DNA from: Ignavibacteriota bacterium
GTDB lineage: Bacteria > Bacteroidota > Ignavibacteria > Ignavibacteriales > Ignavibacteriaceae
NCBI GenBank assembly: GCA_013285425.1
Contig: CP053447.1
Span: 2,796,001-2,860,000 of the forward strand
Length of the DNA stretch: 64,000 bases
Direction: 5' to 3'
Position 1 is the first letter of the stretch. Every line of letters begins with the position of its first letter. Below the pieces are notes generated by a model, which saw nothing but the letters and a program-made list of their open reading frames with translations, ran no database searches and was not told the origin of the DNA. The position numbers were made by a program, and so were the translations under genes. This document shows, one piece after another, positions 9,877-20,900 of this stretch.

Positions 9877-11331
9877 TTACATCATCTGCTTGCGCAAGCG
9901 TGCAACTGGCAGCTTTAATTGTTCGCGGTACTTTGCAACAGTTCTTCTTGCAATGTGAATACCCTCAGCGTTCAATAAGTCTGCAAGTTTATCATCACTA
10001 AAAGGTGCCTTTTTATTTTCGTGTTCAATTATTTCCTTTAATCTTTCACGAATGTGTTTGTTGGATACTTCTTCGCCAAAATCTGTTGATAAACCTTCAC
10101 TGAAGAAATATTTCAGCTCGTGAATTCCCATCGGGCTTTGAACATATTTACCGTTTACAACTCTGCTTATTGTAGAAATATCCATCTGAATTTCTTCTGC
10201 AATATCTTTGTAAATCATCGGTTTAAGGAACTTTGGTCCTTTTTCAAAAAACATATATTGTCTTTCAAGTATTGCACGCATTATTTTCATCAATGTTTCG
10301 CGGCGCTGCTGTATGCAGGCAATAAACCATTTTGCAGATTCAAACTTTTCTCTCAGAAATTTATAAGTTTCTTTTTCCCTGTTGTTTCTTTTTAATCTCT
10401 TATTGGAATTAAACATTTCCAAATATTGTTTACTGATTGTTACTGAAGGCATACTTTTATCATTAAGAGTTATCACCCAGTTTTCATCTACTTTTTCAAC
10501 AATAAAATCAGGCGTAACCTGATTCATTTCCATTGATGAGATGTTACCTTCGCCCGGTTTTGGATTCATTGTTTGGATAAGCTCAACAGTATCTTTCAGA
10601 CTTTCATCAGTCATATTCATTCTTTGTTTGATAAGATCGAATCTTCTCTTTGTAAATTCATCATAATGATCTTCAAGCATTTTAATTGCAAGATATTTGT
10701 TGTAGGGATCGGATTTACTTTCCCGAAGCTGAACGATAAGACATTCCTTTAAATTTCTGCTGGCTATTCCAATCGGATCAAATTTCTGAATACGTTTAAG
10801 TAAATCTTCAGCAGTCTGCGGTTCAATTTTGATGTGCTCAAACATTTCAAGTTCATTAAGAATTTCCGGAAGCTCTCTTTTCAAATATCCGTCTTCATCC
10901 AGATTACCAACTATTTCTTCTCCAAGTATATAAAGATCTTCATCAAGATTAAGCAGCCTGAGCTGTTCTGTAAGGTGCTCACTTAATGTTTCTCTTTGTG
11001 GTGCAAGCGGTTGAAACATTTCTTCATCCGGGCTTCGGTTGATTCTTTCATGATCAAAATCATCATCATTCATATAATCTTCTAAAGCAAACTCTTCATT
11101 ATCCTTATCGGAGTATTCATCTTCAATTTCAGTTTCTGTATCAGAATCTTTTTCCTTATCGTCCTGCTCAAGATTCATTTCCATTTCCTCTTCAAGCACA
11201 GGATTCATTTCAAGTTCAGTTTTTATGCGTTGTTCTAAAGCCAAAGTATTAAGCTGCAACAATTTCTGATATTGAATCTGCTGTGGAGAAAGTTTTTGTG
11301 TTTGAGCAAGTCGCTGACTGAGTGAAAGCAT
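9877..11331 (-). CDS. rpoN: RNA polymerase sigma-54 factor RpoN
   Basis: The 484-residue sigma-54 factor directs polymerase to -24/-12 promoters that need an AAA+ activator. Region I is Gln- and Leu-rich (SQRLAQTQKLSPQQIQYQKL, residues 5-24), region II is strongly acidic (about 45-95), and the core-binding and DNA-binding domains follow. The RpoN box ARRTVAKYRE is at about 461-470. Length and order are standard. The gene sits one base after the DUF3109 stop and abuts the methyltransferase gene. No activator gene was seen in the window, but a -24/-12-like site lies upstream of the large histidine kinase at 33.5 kb. Confidence 0.97.
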   Translation of the reverse strand: MLSLSQRLAQTQKLSPQQIQYQKLLQLNTLALEQRIKTELEMNPVLEEEMEMNLEQDDKEKDSDTETEIEDEYSDKDNEEFALEDYMNDDDFDHERINRSPDEEMFQPLAPQRETLSEHLTEQLRLLNLDEDLYILGEEIVGNLDEDGYLKRELPEILNELEMFEHIKIEPQTAEDLLKRIQKFDPIGIASRNLKECLIVQLRESKSDPYNKYLAIKMLEDHYDEFTKRRFDLIKQRMNMTDESLKDTVELIQTMNPKPGEGNISSMEMNQVTPDFIVEKVDENWVITLNDKSMPSVTISKQYLEMFNSNKRLKRNNREKETYKFLREKFESAKWFIACIQQRRETLMKIMRAILERQYMFFEKGPKFLKPMIYKDIAEEIQMDISTISRVVNGKYVQSPMGIHELKYFFSEGLSTDFGEEVSNKHIRERLKEIIEHENKKAPFSDDKLADLLNAEGIHIARRTVAKYREQLKLPVARLRKQMM

Positions 11332-11332
11332 T

Positions 11333-11902
11333 TTATTTACCTGTATAATTCATAAGTTTATTGTACCATTGTTCTCCGTACAATCTTATTAATGAGTCTT
11401 TGCAGAATTCTGCAATAGTAATATTTTCTTCTTTACCTTTTTCAAGTGCCGGTGCACATTCACTGAATTTTTCATAACGAAGTACATCTCCTCCAAAATC
11501 TGATACACGAATTGGAAACAGATGACAGGAAATTGGTTTTCTGTAATTAATTTTACCGTCAAAATAAGCGCGTTCGATAGCACACCGGGCAATACCATTT
11601 TCCCAGTAAGAGAACACACAGTCTTTGTTATTAATACTGTTTATTAAAATCTCTCCGTCTTTAATCTCGTAAAATCCTCTTGCTTCTATTTCGTCAATAT
11701 TTTTTTGTGCTAAATAATTTCTGACAATCGGAAGAGCCTTTTCAATTTCTTCAATCTCCTCTTTCCTGATTGGCGCACCAAACTCACTATCAAGAGTGCA
11801 GCAGGCACCTTTACATTTCTTTAAATCACAGGAAAAGGGAATTTCTACAATCTCATCCCTTACTAAAACGTCATTTATTGCAAATATTTTATCTATTGCC
11901 AT
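11333..11902 (-). CDS. DUF3109 family cysteine-cluster protein
   Basis: The 189-residue cytoplasmic protein has an N-terminal cysteine cluster CDLKKCKGACC (Cys25, Cys30, Cys34, Cys35) and further cysteines at the CAIERAYFDGK and CHLFPIR motifs. This pattern matches DUF3109 and is related to YkgJ-type proteins thought to bind zinc or an iron-sulfur cluster. No biochemical role is established that I can name. It is the first gene of the operon with rpoN and the methyltransferase, and its stop is one base from the rpoN start. Confidence 0.85.
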   Translation of the reverse strand: MAIDKIFAINDVLVRDEIVEIPFSCDLKKCKGACCTLDSEFGAPIRKEEIEEIEKALPIVRNYLAQKNIDEIEARGFYEIKDGEILINSINNKDCVFSYWENGIARCAIERAYFDGKINYRKPISCHLFPIRVSDFGGDVLRYEKFSECAPALEKGKEENITIAEFCKDSLIRLYGEQWYNKLMNYTGK

Positions 11903-12079
11903 TGGAATAATTTTTGCTATTAGCGTGCCAAAATATATGGTAAAAATTCTTTTTAAAGAAATGAATTTTCTGCTTTAATTCCCACTTTTAATCTTATTCT
12001 GTAAAATTTATTTACTATCTGGTTGATTTTAATCTCTTAATTCAATTACTTGCTTTGTAAAAATTACAAAAAGAAGCAA

Positions 12080-12850
12080 ATGAATTTTAATAACTCTGTG
12101 GTATTATTATCCGGGGCATCATCAGGTATTGGTTATCAGCTTGTAAAAGATCTGGCGTTGGAAGGTGCAAGACTCGCTTTAGTCGCCAGAAGAACAGATA
12201 TATCGAAATCTTTAGCAGAACAAATTGGTGATGCATCTGAAATAAGATATTACAAATGTGATGTCACTTCAAAAGATGAAGTCCATAATACAATTGAACT
12301 GATTAAAAGAGATTTTGGAATAATCGATATAGCAATACTTAACTCGGGGGTTTCTGACAGATCGAGTATCCTGAATTATAATTCTTCTGAAGCTGAGATA
12401 ACTTTTAATACAAATGTTCTCGGTCCGGTTTACTTTATCGAAAAACTGCTGCCCGATTTTATAAAAAATAGAAAAGGTGTTATCATCGGTGTATCCAGTC
12501 TGGCAGATGCGAAGGGTTTTCCAAAAAGCGGATTTTATGCTGCAAGTAAAGCAGCATTAACAATCTTATTAGAAAGCTTAAGGATAGAGCTGAAAAAATA
12601 CAATGTTAAAGTTATTACAGTTAAACCCGGTTTTGTTAAAACAGCAATGACAGATAAAAATGAATTTGAAATGCCGTTTTTAATGAGTGTTGAAAAAGCC
12701 AGCAGGATTATAATTAAAGGATTAAAAAAAGATAAACGAATAATCGAATTTCCCTGGCAGCTTACACTTGGTGCTAAAATATTAAAACTAATGCCGACTA
12801 AATTATTTGAAGTATTGGCATCCAGGGAACTAAGACCAAAGACAAAATAA
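12080..12850 (+). CDS. Short-chain dehydrogenase/reductase
   Basis: The 256-residue classical SDR has a Rossmann fold with the nucleotide-binding GASSGIG at 12-18, an NSG in place of the usual NAG (88-90), and the catalytic Ser140, Tyr153 and Lys157 (YAASK). The arginines after the first strand (VARRTD) suggest NADP(H). A C-terminal hydrophobic stretch resembles membrane-associated SDRs such as 3-ketosphinganine reductase or DltE-like proteins, but the substrate cannot be assigned. A longer reading from a TTG at 12050 is possible. The ATG at 12080 fits the family start (MNFNNSVVLLSGASSG) and is preceded by AAGAAG. It lies 27 bases before the lamin-tail gene. Confidence 0.85.
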   Translation: MNFNNSVVLLSGASSGIGYQLVKDLALEGARLALVARRTDISKSLAEQIGDASEIRYYKCDVTSKDEVHNTIELIKRDFGIIDIAILNSGVSDRSSILNYNSSEAEITFNTNVLGPVYFIEKLLPDFIKNRKGVIIGVSSLADAKGFPKSGFYAASKAALTILLESLRIELKKYNVKVITVKPGFVKTAMTDKNEFEMPFLMSVEKASRIIIKGLKKDKRIIEFPWQLTLGAKILKLMPTKLFEVLASRELRPKTK

Positions 12851-12877
12851 AAAACAATTTATTTTTTCTGAGTTTAA

Positions 12878-15800
12878 ATGTTAAAAAAAATCAGTTTATT
12901 TACAGCACTGTTAACTATTACAAGTTTTTCGCAAACAGATACTCTACTAATTTTTTCAGAAGTAATGTTTGCCCCTGCTTCGGGAAACAATGAGTTTATA
13001 GAGATATATAATTTAAGTCCAACAGATAGTGTTGACTTAAGCTTTTACAAAATCAAATACTATACTTCAACAGCCGATCAGATTATTGATGCAGGATTTG
13101 GAACCATATTAGAGCCAAATTCTTTTGCGGTTATTTTTGAAAACGATTACGATATCGCTGCCGGAATTTATCATGGAATAGTTCCACCAGATGCTTTGAT
13201 ATTAAAGATAGCTGATAACTCTTTTGGCTCATCTGGTATGGCTAATACAACCAATCGACCTTTATGGCTGTTAACTACAAGTAATGATACCGTAGATTTT
13301 TATTTTTACTCCGCTAATAATCCTGCTGCCGTATCTGATGAAAAGATATTTTTAAATCGTGATTCGCTTCAAACAAATTGGTCAAATTCTTTAGTCATAA
13401 ATGGAACTCCTGGTTTTACAAACTCAGTTACACCGGTAAATTATGATCTGAGCTTATATTCCCTGATGTTCTCTCCGGCAATTCCAATCAGCGGAGATAA
13501 TGTTACGATAACTGCTAAAGTTAAAAACAATGGAGTTCTTTCAGCAGTTAATTTCTCAATTGAATTATTTAATGATATTAATCTGGATTCTATTCCGGAT
13601 TTAAGTGAAAGAATATTCTATCAGGATTTTTTTAATTTATTAACCGGTGATTCCGTTATTGTTTCAACAATCCTTAGTTCACTTTCTGCTGGTAATTATC
13701 AAGTTATTGCCAAAGTTAATTTTTCTGAAGATCAGAACAACAATGATAATTTATTAATCAAACAGTTTTATGTTTATCCTCCCGGCAATATTTATAATGA
13801 TATTGTTATAAATGAAATTATGTATGCTCCATCTACCGGTGAGCCAGAGTGGATTGAACTTTTTAATAGAACAAATAACATAGTTAGTATAAAAAACTGG
13901 AAACTTTCTGATGCGGCGTCAACAATTACAATAACCGGTACAGATATATTTATTGCACCGGAATCATTTATTGTAATAACAAAAGATTCCTCAATTTTAA
14001 ATTTCTATAATGTACCTTCACAAATTGTTAAAGCAAATATTCCATCTCTTAATAACACAGGTGATGCAGTTGTTATTAAAGATGACCGGGGACTGATGAT
14101 TGATTCAGTTTATTATCTTCCTGATTGGGGAGGCAATATTGGCGGAAAATCGTTAGAAAGAATATCCGCAGATAGTTTAAGCAGCAATCCGGCAAATTGG
14201 GCTGCTTGTATTAATATTAGCAAGGCTACTCCGGGTGATTTTAATTCAATAACTCAAAAAGATTATGATATTAAAGTAACAGATTTAATTTTTAATCCGA
14301 TATATCCTTTGCTTGGAGATAATATCACACTTTCAGCTTCTGTAAAAAATACCGGAAAAAATATTGCCATATTTTCAATTGAACTTTATGAAGATTCAGA
14401 CCTTGATTCAATACCAGATATATTCATAGAAGCAATATCCAATTTAACTTTATCAGTAAATGATTCAAGCACATATCAATTCAATTATACTGCAAACGAT
14501 TTGCGATTTAAAAAGGCATTTTTTATCAAAGCTATTTATAATCAGGATCAGGATACATCTGATAATTTTAAGTATAAAATAATTGAGCCAGGTTATCCAA
14601 ATCAGGCAGTTGTTGTTAATGAAATAATGTTTGCACCTTTAGGCGGCGAGCCGGAATGGATTGAACTTTTTAATAATACTGATGCAGAAATAAATTTAAA
14701 AGATTGGTCTGTTTGGGATGTAATCACAACCCCTGCTAAAGCGACAATAAAAAATAACTTTTTAATCCCGCCAAAAGGATATGTTCTGCTGACAAAGGAT
14801 TCATCAATATTTAATTACCATAGATTTATTCCATCCGGTTTATTAAAAATCACTCTGCCGTCTTTTAATAATGACCGCGATGGTGTCGTTTTAAAAGATA
14901 AACGCGGACTTACAATCGATTCTGTTTTTTATTCGAATCAATGGGGCGGAACTAACGGATTTTCACTTGAAAGAATTTCTGTTACTAATTCTTCAAATAA
15001 TCAGTTTAACTGGGCAAGCAGTTATGATATTGAACAAAGCACTCCCGGCAGAATAAATAGTATAACTCCAAAGCAATTTGATCTGTCTGTTACAGGTATT
15101 TCTTTTAATCCGAGATTTCCTGCAGCAGGCGATGATATTTCGTTAACAGCTAAAATAAAAAACAATGGTAATCAAACAGCTTTGAATTTTTATGTTGAAT
15201 TTTATTTTGACTCAGATTCAAACAATGTTGCTGATATGTTATTATCTTCAGTTAATCTGCAGAACCTTTTATCCGGAGATTCTATAGCAGTTACTTCAAC
15301 TGTTCAGATTACTAATCTGCAGAAAAAGATATTAACTGCAGCTAGAGTAGTTTTTCAACAGGACGAGGATACATTAAACAATTATTACGAAAAATCTATT
15401 CAGCCTGGTTATGCTAAGGATATAATAAAAATAAACGAGGTGATGTATAATCCGGCAGATGGAAAACCTGAATGGGTTGAGCTTATAAATGTAAGCAGCG
15501 ATTCAATAAACATAAAAAACTGGATGATAAGTGATGTACTAACAACTCCAACCAAAAGTTTTATTACAAATGAAAATATTTTTATTGCTTCTGATGAGCT
15601 TTTTGTGATTGCTAAGGATACTTCTTTTAACAGTGCACATCCTGATGTTACTATAAAAGTATTTTATTCAAACTTCGGCAGTCTTGGTAATACTACTGAC
15701 GGAGTTGTTGTTTATGATTTCAGGAATGCAATAATCGATAGTTTATTTTATCGCTCAAGCTGGGGTAATGTTAAAGGCTATTCACTTGAAAGAATTTCAT

Positions 15801-16732
15801 TAGGTGGTCTAACCAATGATAGTTTAAATTGGGCTACTTCTTTAGATATAAAGAAAAGCACACCGGGAAAACAAAATTCATTTATCAACATACCTGCATT
15901 TAAAAGAAATGATTTGATAATCAACGAAATAATGTATGACCCCGAGAATTATAACAGCGAATTTATAGAGTTTTACAATATCGGCTTGGATAGCATTAAT
16001 ATTGGAGGATGGAAAATTGAGGATGAAAACGGAAATTATTTCAAGCTTTCTCAAACAAGTTTTTTAATTCCTCCCAAAGAACATTTTCTATTGATTGCTG
16101 ATTCCATAGCTGTAGAGTTTTATAATTTAATCGGAACAGAGAACAAAAACATACTTAATCAATCAAGTCTTGGATTAGTTAATACCGGTGAGCTGATACT
16201 ATTAAAAGACGTCAGAAATAATATTATTGATTCTGTTTTTTATAATCCTAAATGGCATAATCAAAATATAGCCTCAACAAAAAACAAATCATTAGAAAGA
16301 ATTAATCCCTCACTTAATGCAAACGATCCGCTTAACTGGAGCACAAGTGTTGCTCTTCTTGGCGGTACACCCGGATCGCAAAACAGTATCTTTGCTGAAA
16401 ACCTTAATCAATCTGCAAATATATCTCTTAATCCAAATCCTTTCTCGCCGGATAATGATGGCTTTGAAGATTTCACAATCATAAATTATAATTTAACACA
16501 AGCAATCTCACAGGTAAGAATTAAAATATTTGACAGCAAAGGAAGATTGGTAAGAACGCTTTTAAACAATCAGGCAAGCGCGTCAAGCGGCTCTGTTATT
16601 TTTGATGGACTGGATGATGATAAAAAAGCATTAAGAATAGGAATTTATATTGTATTTCTCGAAGCTCTGAATGATAACTCAGGAATTGTGGAAACATTAA
16701 AAACAGTTGTTGTTGTTGCCCGTAAGTTGTAA
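12878..16732 (+). CDS. Exported lamin-tail-domain (LTD) repeat protein with CARDB-like modules and FlgD-like C-terminus
   Basis: The 1284-residue protein has a signal peptide (about 1-19, LTITSFSQ). Five lamin-tail domains start near residues 22, 308, 577, 849 and 1011. Each begins with a strand like INEIMYAP followed by EWIELFN. Three CARDB-like Ig segments (for example KQFDLSVTGISFNP) follow the first three LTDs, giving a repeat module of about 270 residues. The C-terminus (about 1190-1284; NPNPFSPDNDGFEDF, then a FlgD-like fold ending VVVARKL) differs from the NYPNPFNP tails in the window but is of the type found on exported proteins in this supergroup. It is probably a surface or extracellular structural or adhesive protein; function is unproven. 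No catalytic motif was seen. Confidence 0.85.
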   Translation: MLKKISLFTALLTITSFSQTDTLLIFSEVMFAPASGNNEFIEIYNLSPTDSVDLSFYKIKYYTSTADQIIDAGFGTILEPNSFAVIFENDYDIAAGIYHGIVPPDALILKIADNSFGSSGMANTTNRPLWLLTTSNDTVDFYFYSANNPAAVSDEKIFLNRDSLQTNWSNSLVINGTPGFTNSVTPVNYDLSLYSLMFSPAIPISGDNVTITAKVKNNGVLSAVNFSIELFNDINLDSIPDLSERIFYQDFFNLLTGDSVIVSTILSSLSAGNYQVIAKVNFSEDQNNNDNLLIKQFYVYPPGNIYNDIVINEIMYAPSTGEPEWIELFNRTNNIVSIKNWKLSDAASTITITGTDIFIAPESFIVITKDSSILNFYNVPSQIVKANIPSLNNTGDAVVIKDDRGLMIDSVYYLPDWGGNIGGKSLERISADSLSSNPANWAACINISKATPGDFNSITQKDYDIKVTDLIFNPIYPLLGDNITLSASVKNTGKNIAIFSIELYEDSDLDSIPDIFIEAISNLTLSVNDSSTYQFNYTANDLRFKKAFFIKAIYNQDQDTSDNFKYKIIEPGYPNQAVVVNEIMFAPLGGEPEWIELFNNTDAEINLKDWSVWDVITTPAKATIKNNFLIPPKGYVLLTKDSSIFNYHRFIPSGLLKITLPSFNNDRDGVVLKDKRGLTIDSVFYSNQWGGTNGFSLERISVTNSSNNQFNWASSYDIEQSTPGRINSITPKQFDLSVTGISFNPRFPAAGDDISLTAKIKNNGNQTALNFYVEFYFDSDSNNVADMLLSSVNLQNLLSGDSIAVTSTVQITNLQKKILTAARVVFQQDEDTLNNYYEKSIQPGYAKDIIKINEVMYNPADGKPEWVELINVSSDSINIKNWMISDVLTTPTKSFITNENIFIASDELFVIAKDTSFNSAHPDVTIKVFYSNFGSLGNTTDGVVVYDFRNAIIDSLFYRSSWGNVKGYSLERISLGGLTNDSLNWATSLDIKKSTPGKQNSFINIPAFKRNDLIINEIMYDPENYNSEFIEFYNIGLDSINIGGWKIEDENGNYFKLSQTSFLIPPKEHFLLIADSIAVEFYNLIGTENKNILNQSSLGLVNTGELILLKDVRNNIIDSVFYNPKWHNQNIASTKNKSLERINPSLNANDPLNWSTSVALLGGTPGSQNSIFAENLNQSANISLNPNPFSPDNDGFEDFTIINYNLTQAISQVRIKIFDSKGRLVRTLLNNQASASSGSVIFDGLDDDKKALRIGIYIVFLEALNDNSGIVETLKTVVVVARKL

Positions 16733-16748
16733 ACAAAAAATAAAAAAT

Positions 16749-16819
16749 CCACTGCCGGTTAATTCACATTCTGCTTCGGTTTCGATCAGGATTCTCCTCT
16801 GAGCATCAGCCGGCAATGG
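16749..16819. other. Long stem-loop in the convergent intergenic region
   Basis: CCACTGCCGGTT (16749-16760) can pair with AGCCGGCAATGG (16808-16819) through ten Watson-Crick pairs plus wobbles around a 47-base interior. It lies between the convergent lamin-tail and DHOD-like genes. It could be part of a terminator or a small structured RNA. Nothing identifies a known RNA family. Confidence 0.4.
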
Positions 16820-16832
16820 ATACAACTTTATA

Positions 16833-16857
16833 TCACACTTGGTTTTTTAAAGTGTGA
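16833..16857. terminator. Probable transcription terminator hairpin between convergent genes
   Basis: TCACACTT (16833-16840) and AAGTGTGA (16850-16857) form a perfect eight-base stem with a T-rich loop. It sits 100 bases past the lamin-tail gene and 10 bases past the end of the minus-strand DHOD-like gene. The run of T expected after a rho-independent stem is weak, so the assignment is tentative. Confidence 0.5.
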
Positions 16858-16867
16858 CAGATAATTT

Positions 16868-17857
16868 TTATTTATAAGAATGAAGAACTTTCATATAATT
16901 TGCCCGTTCAAACTTAGCAGGATCATCAATATTCATATAACTCATACTTCCGCGCATTTGATCAATTGATTTGTATTCTTTCTCTTTCATCCAGGTTTTT
17001 AAATTAGTAGTTACATCTGCAACATGCCCGATTCCAAATTTTAACAGCGAAGAAAGCATCATTGTAACCTTTGCACCTGCCATAATCATTTTGAGTACAT
17101 CTTGTGCTGAGTAAATTCCGCTTGTTGCTGCAAGATCAGCGTTAATGCGTCCATATAACATAGCAATCCATCTTAATGGAAGCCTCATCGCCATCGGAGT
17201 ACTTAATATTACATTTGGAACAACATCAAGAGTATCAAGATCAATATCCGGCTGATAAAAGCGATTAAATAAAACCAATCCATCTGCACCGGCACTGCAT
17301 AACTGTGAAGCCATATAACTTGTTGAGCTGAAGAACGGATGCATTTTAACAGCAACAGGAATTTTAACTGTTGATTTAACTGCTTTTACGATATAGATAT
17401 AAGTTTTTTCAATTTCTGCACTGAATTTTTTTGGATCGGTAGGAAGCAAATAAATATTTAATTCAAGTGCATCGGCTCCCGCTTGTTCTATCTTTTTTGC
17501 ATAATCAGTCCATCCGCCGATAGATTTGCCATTTAAACTTGCAATGATCGGAATGTTAACGGCTTCTTTTGCCTTGCGGATGTGATTGAGGTATTCTTCC
17601 GGACCAAGTTTAAAATCAAACGGTTCAGGAAAGTAAGATGTAGCTTCAGCAAAACTTTCCGAATGTGACGTTGTATGATAAACTAATTCAAGCTGTTCGT
17701 GTTCAATCTGTTCTTCAAAAATTGAATATAGAACAACAGCACCCGCACCTGCATCTTCCATTTCACGTATATTGGAAACTTTTTCAGATAACGGACCTGC
17801 TGAACAAACGATGGGCGATTTTAATTTTAATCCTAAATATGTTGTTGATATATCCAT
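16868..17857 (-). CDS. Dihydroorotate-dehydrogenase-like flavoprotein next to nifJ
   Basis: The 329-residue TIM-barrel protein of the DHOD/PreA superfamily begins with the family pattern DISTTYLGLKLKSPIVCSAG and contains ASLNGKSIGGW, VAVKMHPFF and a C-terminal Gly-rich phosphate-binding region (GIYSAQDVLKMIMAGAKV) suited to FMN. I start it at the ATG at 17857, which has an AAGG site; a longer reading to 17923 has no family similarity. It follows nifJ with about 90 bases between. Members of this family are often annotated only as DHOD-like and found beside nifJ, so it may receive electrons from ferredoxin rather than make pyrimidines. That role is inference. Confidence 0.82.
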   Translation of the reverse strand: MDISTTYLGLKLKSPIVCSAGPLSEKVSNIREMEDAGAGAVVLYSIFEEQIEHEQLELVYHTTSHSESFAEATSYFPEPFDFKLGPEEYLNHIRKAKEAVNIPIIASLNGKSIGGWTDYAKKIEQAGADALELNIYLLPTDPKKFSAEIEKTYIYIVKAVKSTVKIPVAVKMHPFFSSTSYMASQLCSAGADGLVLFNRFYQPDIDLDTLDVVPNVILSTPMAMRLPLRWIAMLYGRINADLAATSGIYSAQDVLKMIMAGAKVTMMLSSLLKFGIGHVADVTTNLKTWMKEKEYKSIDQMRGSMSYMNIDDPAKFERANYMKVLHSYK

Positions 17858-17949
17858 TGTTTTTACCTTGTTAAATTCTTTTTTATTATTAGAAAAAAGT
17901 GGAGTTAAAAGAATCTGATTCATTAACTCCGCCTTAAAAAGTAATCAGC

Positions 17950-20900
17950 TTATGCACCTGCTTCTGTTTTTTGCGGATCATAAGCAGCTAATCTTTCATA
18001 TTCTTTCCATCTTCTTATAACATCATCCTGAGCTTCTTTTATCAGTTGTTCTGCAAGCTGTGGATGAGATTTTGTAAGCATCTTGTATCTTGTTTCCATA
18101 TATGCGTAATCTTTAAGATTGATCTTCAGACCCTTTGAATCCATTTTAAAAGGATTCTTCCCTTCTGCCTCAAGTTCAGGGTTATATCTGAATAAAGGCC
18201 AGTAACCTGAATCAACTGCAGCTTTCTGATTTTGCATTGCAGTACCCATATTGATACCGTGAGCGATACAATGGCTGTAAGCAATTATCAATGATGGACC
18301 ATCGTATGCTTCTGCTTCAAGAAATGCTCTTAATGTGTGCTGATCATTTGCACCCATTGCAACCTTAGCAACGTAAACATTTCCGTAAGTCATCGCCATC
18401 AGAGCAAGATCTTTTTTAGCGACCGGTTTACCTGCTGCAGCAAATTTAGCAACTGCGGCTCTTGGTGTGGATTTAGAACACTGACCGCCGGTATTTGAAT
18501 AAACTTCTGTATCAAGAACAAGAATGTTTACATTTTTTCCAGAAGCTAACACGTGATCTAATCCGCCATAACCAATATCATAAGCCCAGCCATCACCACC
18601 CATAATCCATACAGATTTCTTTACAAGATAATCTGCCAGACTTAATAAATGTTTCATTTCGCTGGTTTTACCATTAGACTTGGTTTTCAGCATATCTTCT
18701 AATTTTTTCTTTAATGCTGATACTCTTTCTCTTTGTTCATAAATATCAGCTTCATCCTTCTGCGGCGAGTTAATCAGGGCATCAACAAGATCATTGCCTA
18801 TTTCTGAAGAAAGCGATTTAAGAAGTTCCTTTGCCTGCATATTGTGTTTATCAACAGCTAATCTGAATCCATATCCAAACTCAGCATTATCTTCAAATAA
18901 TGAATTTGACCATGCAGGACCACGTCCATCTTTATTTGCTGCCCAAGGTGTTGTTGGTAAATTTCCGCCATAGATAGATGAACAGCCGGTGGCATTTGCA
19001 ACCATTGTTCTATCACCAAATAACTGACTTACTAATTTTACATAGGGAGTTTCACCGCAGCCGGCACAAGCACCGGAAAATTCGAACAACGGCTCTAAGA
19101 ATTGCGAATCTTTAACTTTAGATACTGCAATCTTTCTTCTGTCAAGCTCAGGGATATTTAAGAAGAAATCCCAATTCATTCTTTCTTGTTCGCGTATCGG
19201 AAGCTGTTCAGCCATATTTATAGCTTTTAACTTGGTTTCCTTTTTATTCTTAACAGGACACACATCAACACAAAGCTCACAACCTGTACAATCTTCTACT
19301 GCTACCTGCAGCGAGTAGAACATATTTTCGCCATAATCTTTAGATTTAAAACTTGTGTACTTAAATGTATCCGGTGCGTTTTTAAGATCTGCTTCTTCAT
19401 AAACTTTAGCTCTTATAGCAGCATGCGGACAAACGATAACACATTTATTACATTGAATACATATTTCCTTATCCCAAACAGGCACTTCAAGAGCTATATT
19501 TCTCTTTTCCCATTTTGTTGTTGAAAGCGGAAAGGTTCCGTCAATCGGCATTTTGCTAACCGGTAATTGATCACCTTCGCCTGCAATAATTCTTGCTGTA
19601 ACTTCTTTAACAAAATCAGGTGCATTGCCGGAAACAGGCGGCTGCATTTTAATTTTGCTTGTAATCTTATTTGGAACCTTAACTTCGAACAGATTAGCAA
19701 GTGTTTTATCAACAGCATCAAAATTCATTTGAACTATCTTATCGCCCTTAGCACCATAAGTTTTCTTAATTGAATCCTTTATCAGATCAATTGCCTTTTC
19801 CTGCGGAAAGATGTTTGAAATCGCAAAGAAACAAGTCTGCATAATTGTATTAACTCTTCCGCCCATTCCTGTTTCATCAGCAACTTTATAAGCATCAATA
19901 ATCCAGAATTTCATTTTCTTATCAATAAGATCTCTTTGAACTTTTTCAGGTAATGAATCCCAAACATTCTCTTTATCAACCTTAGTGTTTAATAAGAATG
20001 TAGAGCCTTCGCTTGCCTCTCTAAGCATATCCCACTGCTCTAAGAACACCTGCTGATGACAAGCAATAAAATGTGCTTTGTTAATCAGATAAGTTGATTT
20101 TATTTCTTTCGGTCCGAATCTTAAATGAGATACAGTAGTTGAACCTGATTTCTTTGAATCATAAACAAAATAACCTTGTGCATAATAATCAGTTCCTTCA
20201 CCGATAATCTTAATTGAATTTTTATTTGCACCAACGGTACCATCAGCACCAAGTCCATAAAATTTACTCCGGAAAGTCTCTTCAGCTTCAACAGAGAATT
20301 TTGGATCAAAATCCAAACTACTGTTTGTAACATCTTCGATAATTCCGATTGTAAAATGTGTTTTAGGTTTTTCTTTGGATAAATTATCAAACACAGCTTT
20401 AACCATTGCAGGAGTAAATTCCTTAGAAGATAATCCATATCTTCCGCCTACAATTTTCGGATAAGCAAACTGTAATTCGCCGGTCATATATTTTTCAGAT
20501 ATTGAATTGACGATATCAAGGTAAAGCGGTTCGCCACTTGAGCCGGGTTCTTTTGTTCTATCTAAAACAGCAATTGACTTAACAGTTTTAGGCAGTGCTT
20601 TAATAAAATGATCTACAGAAAATGGTCTGTACAATCTTACTTTTATTAAACCAACCTTTTCTCCCTTTGCAGCTAAGAATTCTACAGTTTCTTCAGCAGC
20701 CTGACTACCGGAGCCCATCATTACAATAATCTTTTCCGCATCAGGTGCACCGACATAATCGAATAAATGATATTGACGACCTGTTAGCTTGGCGAATTTA
20801 TCCATCTGTTTTTGAACAATTGCCGGACAAGCGATATAGAACGGATTTACAGTTTCTCTTCCCTGAAAATAAACATCAGGGTTTTGAGCTGTACCTCTCA

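Noticed and set aside
12050..12079. TTG start for the short-chain dehydrogenase
   Set aside because: It adds a lysine-rich leader absent from the family; the ATG at 12080 matches the normal N-terminus.
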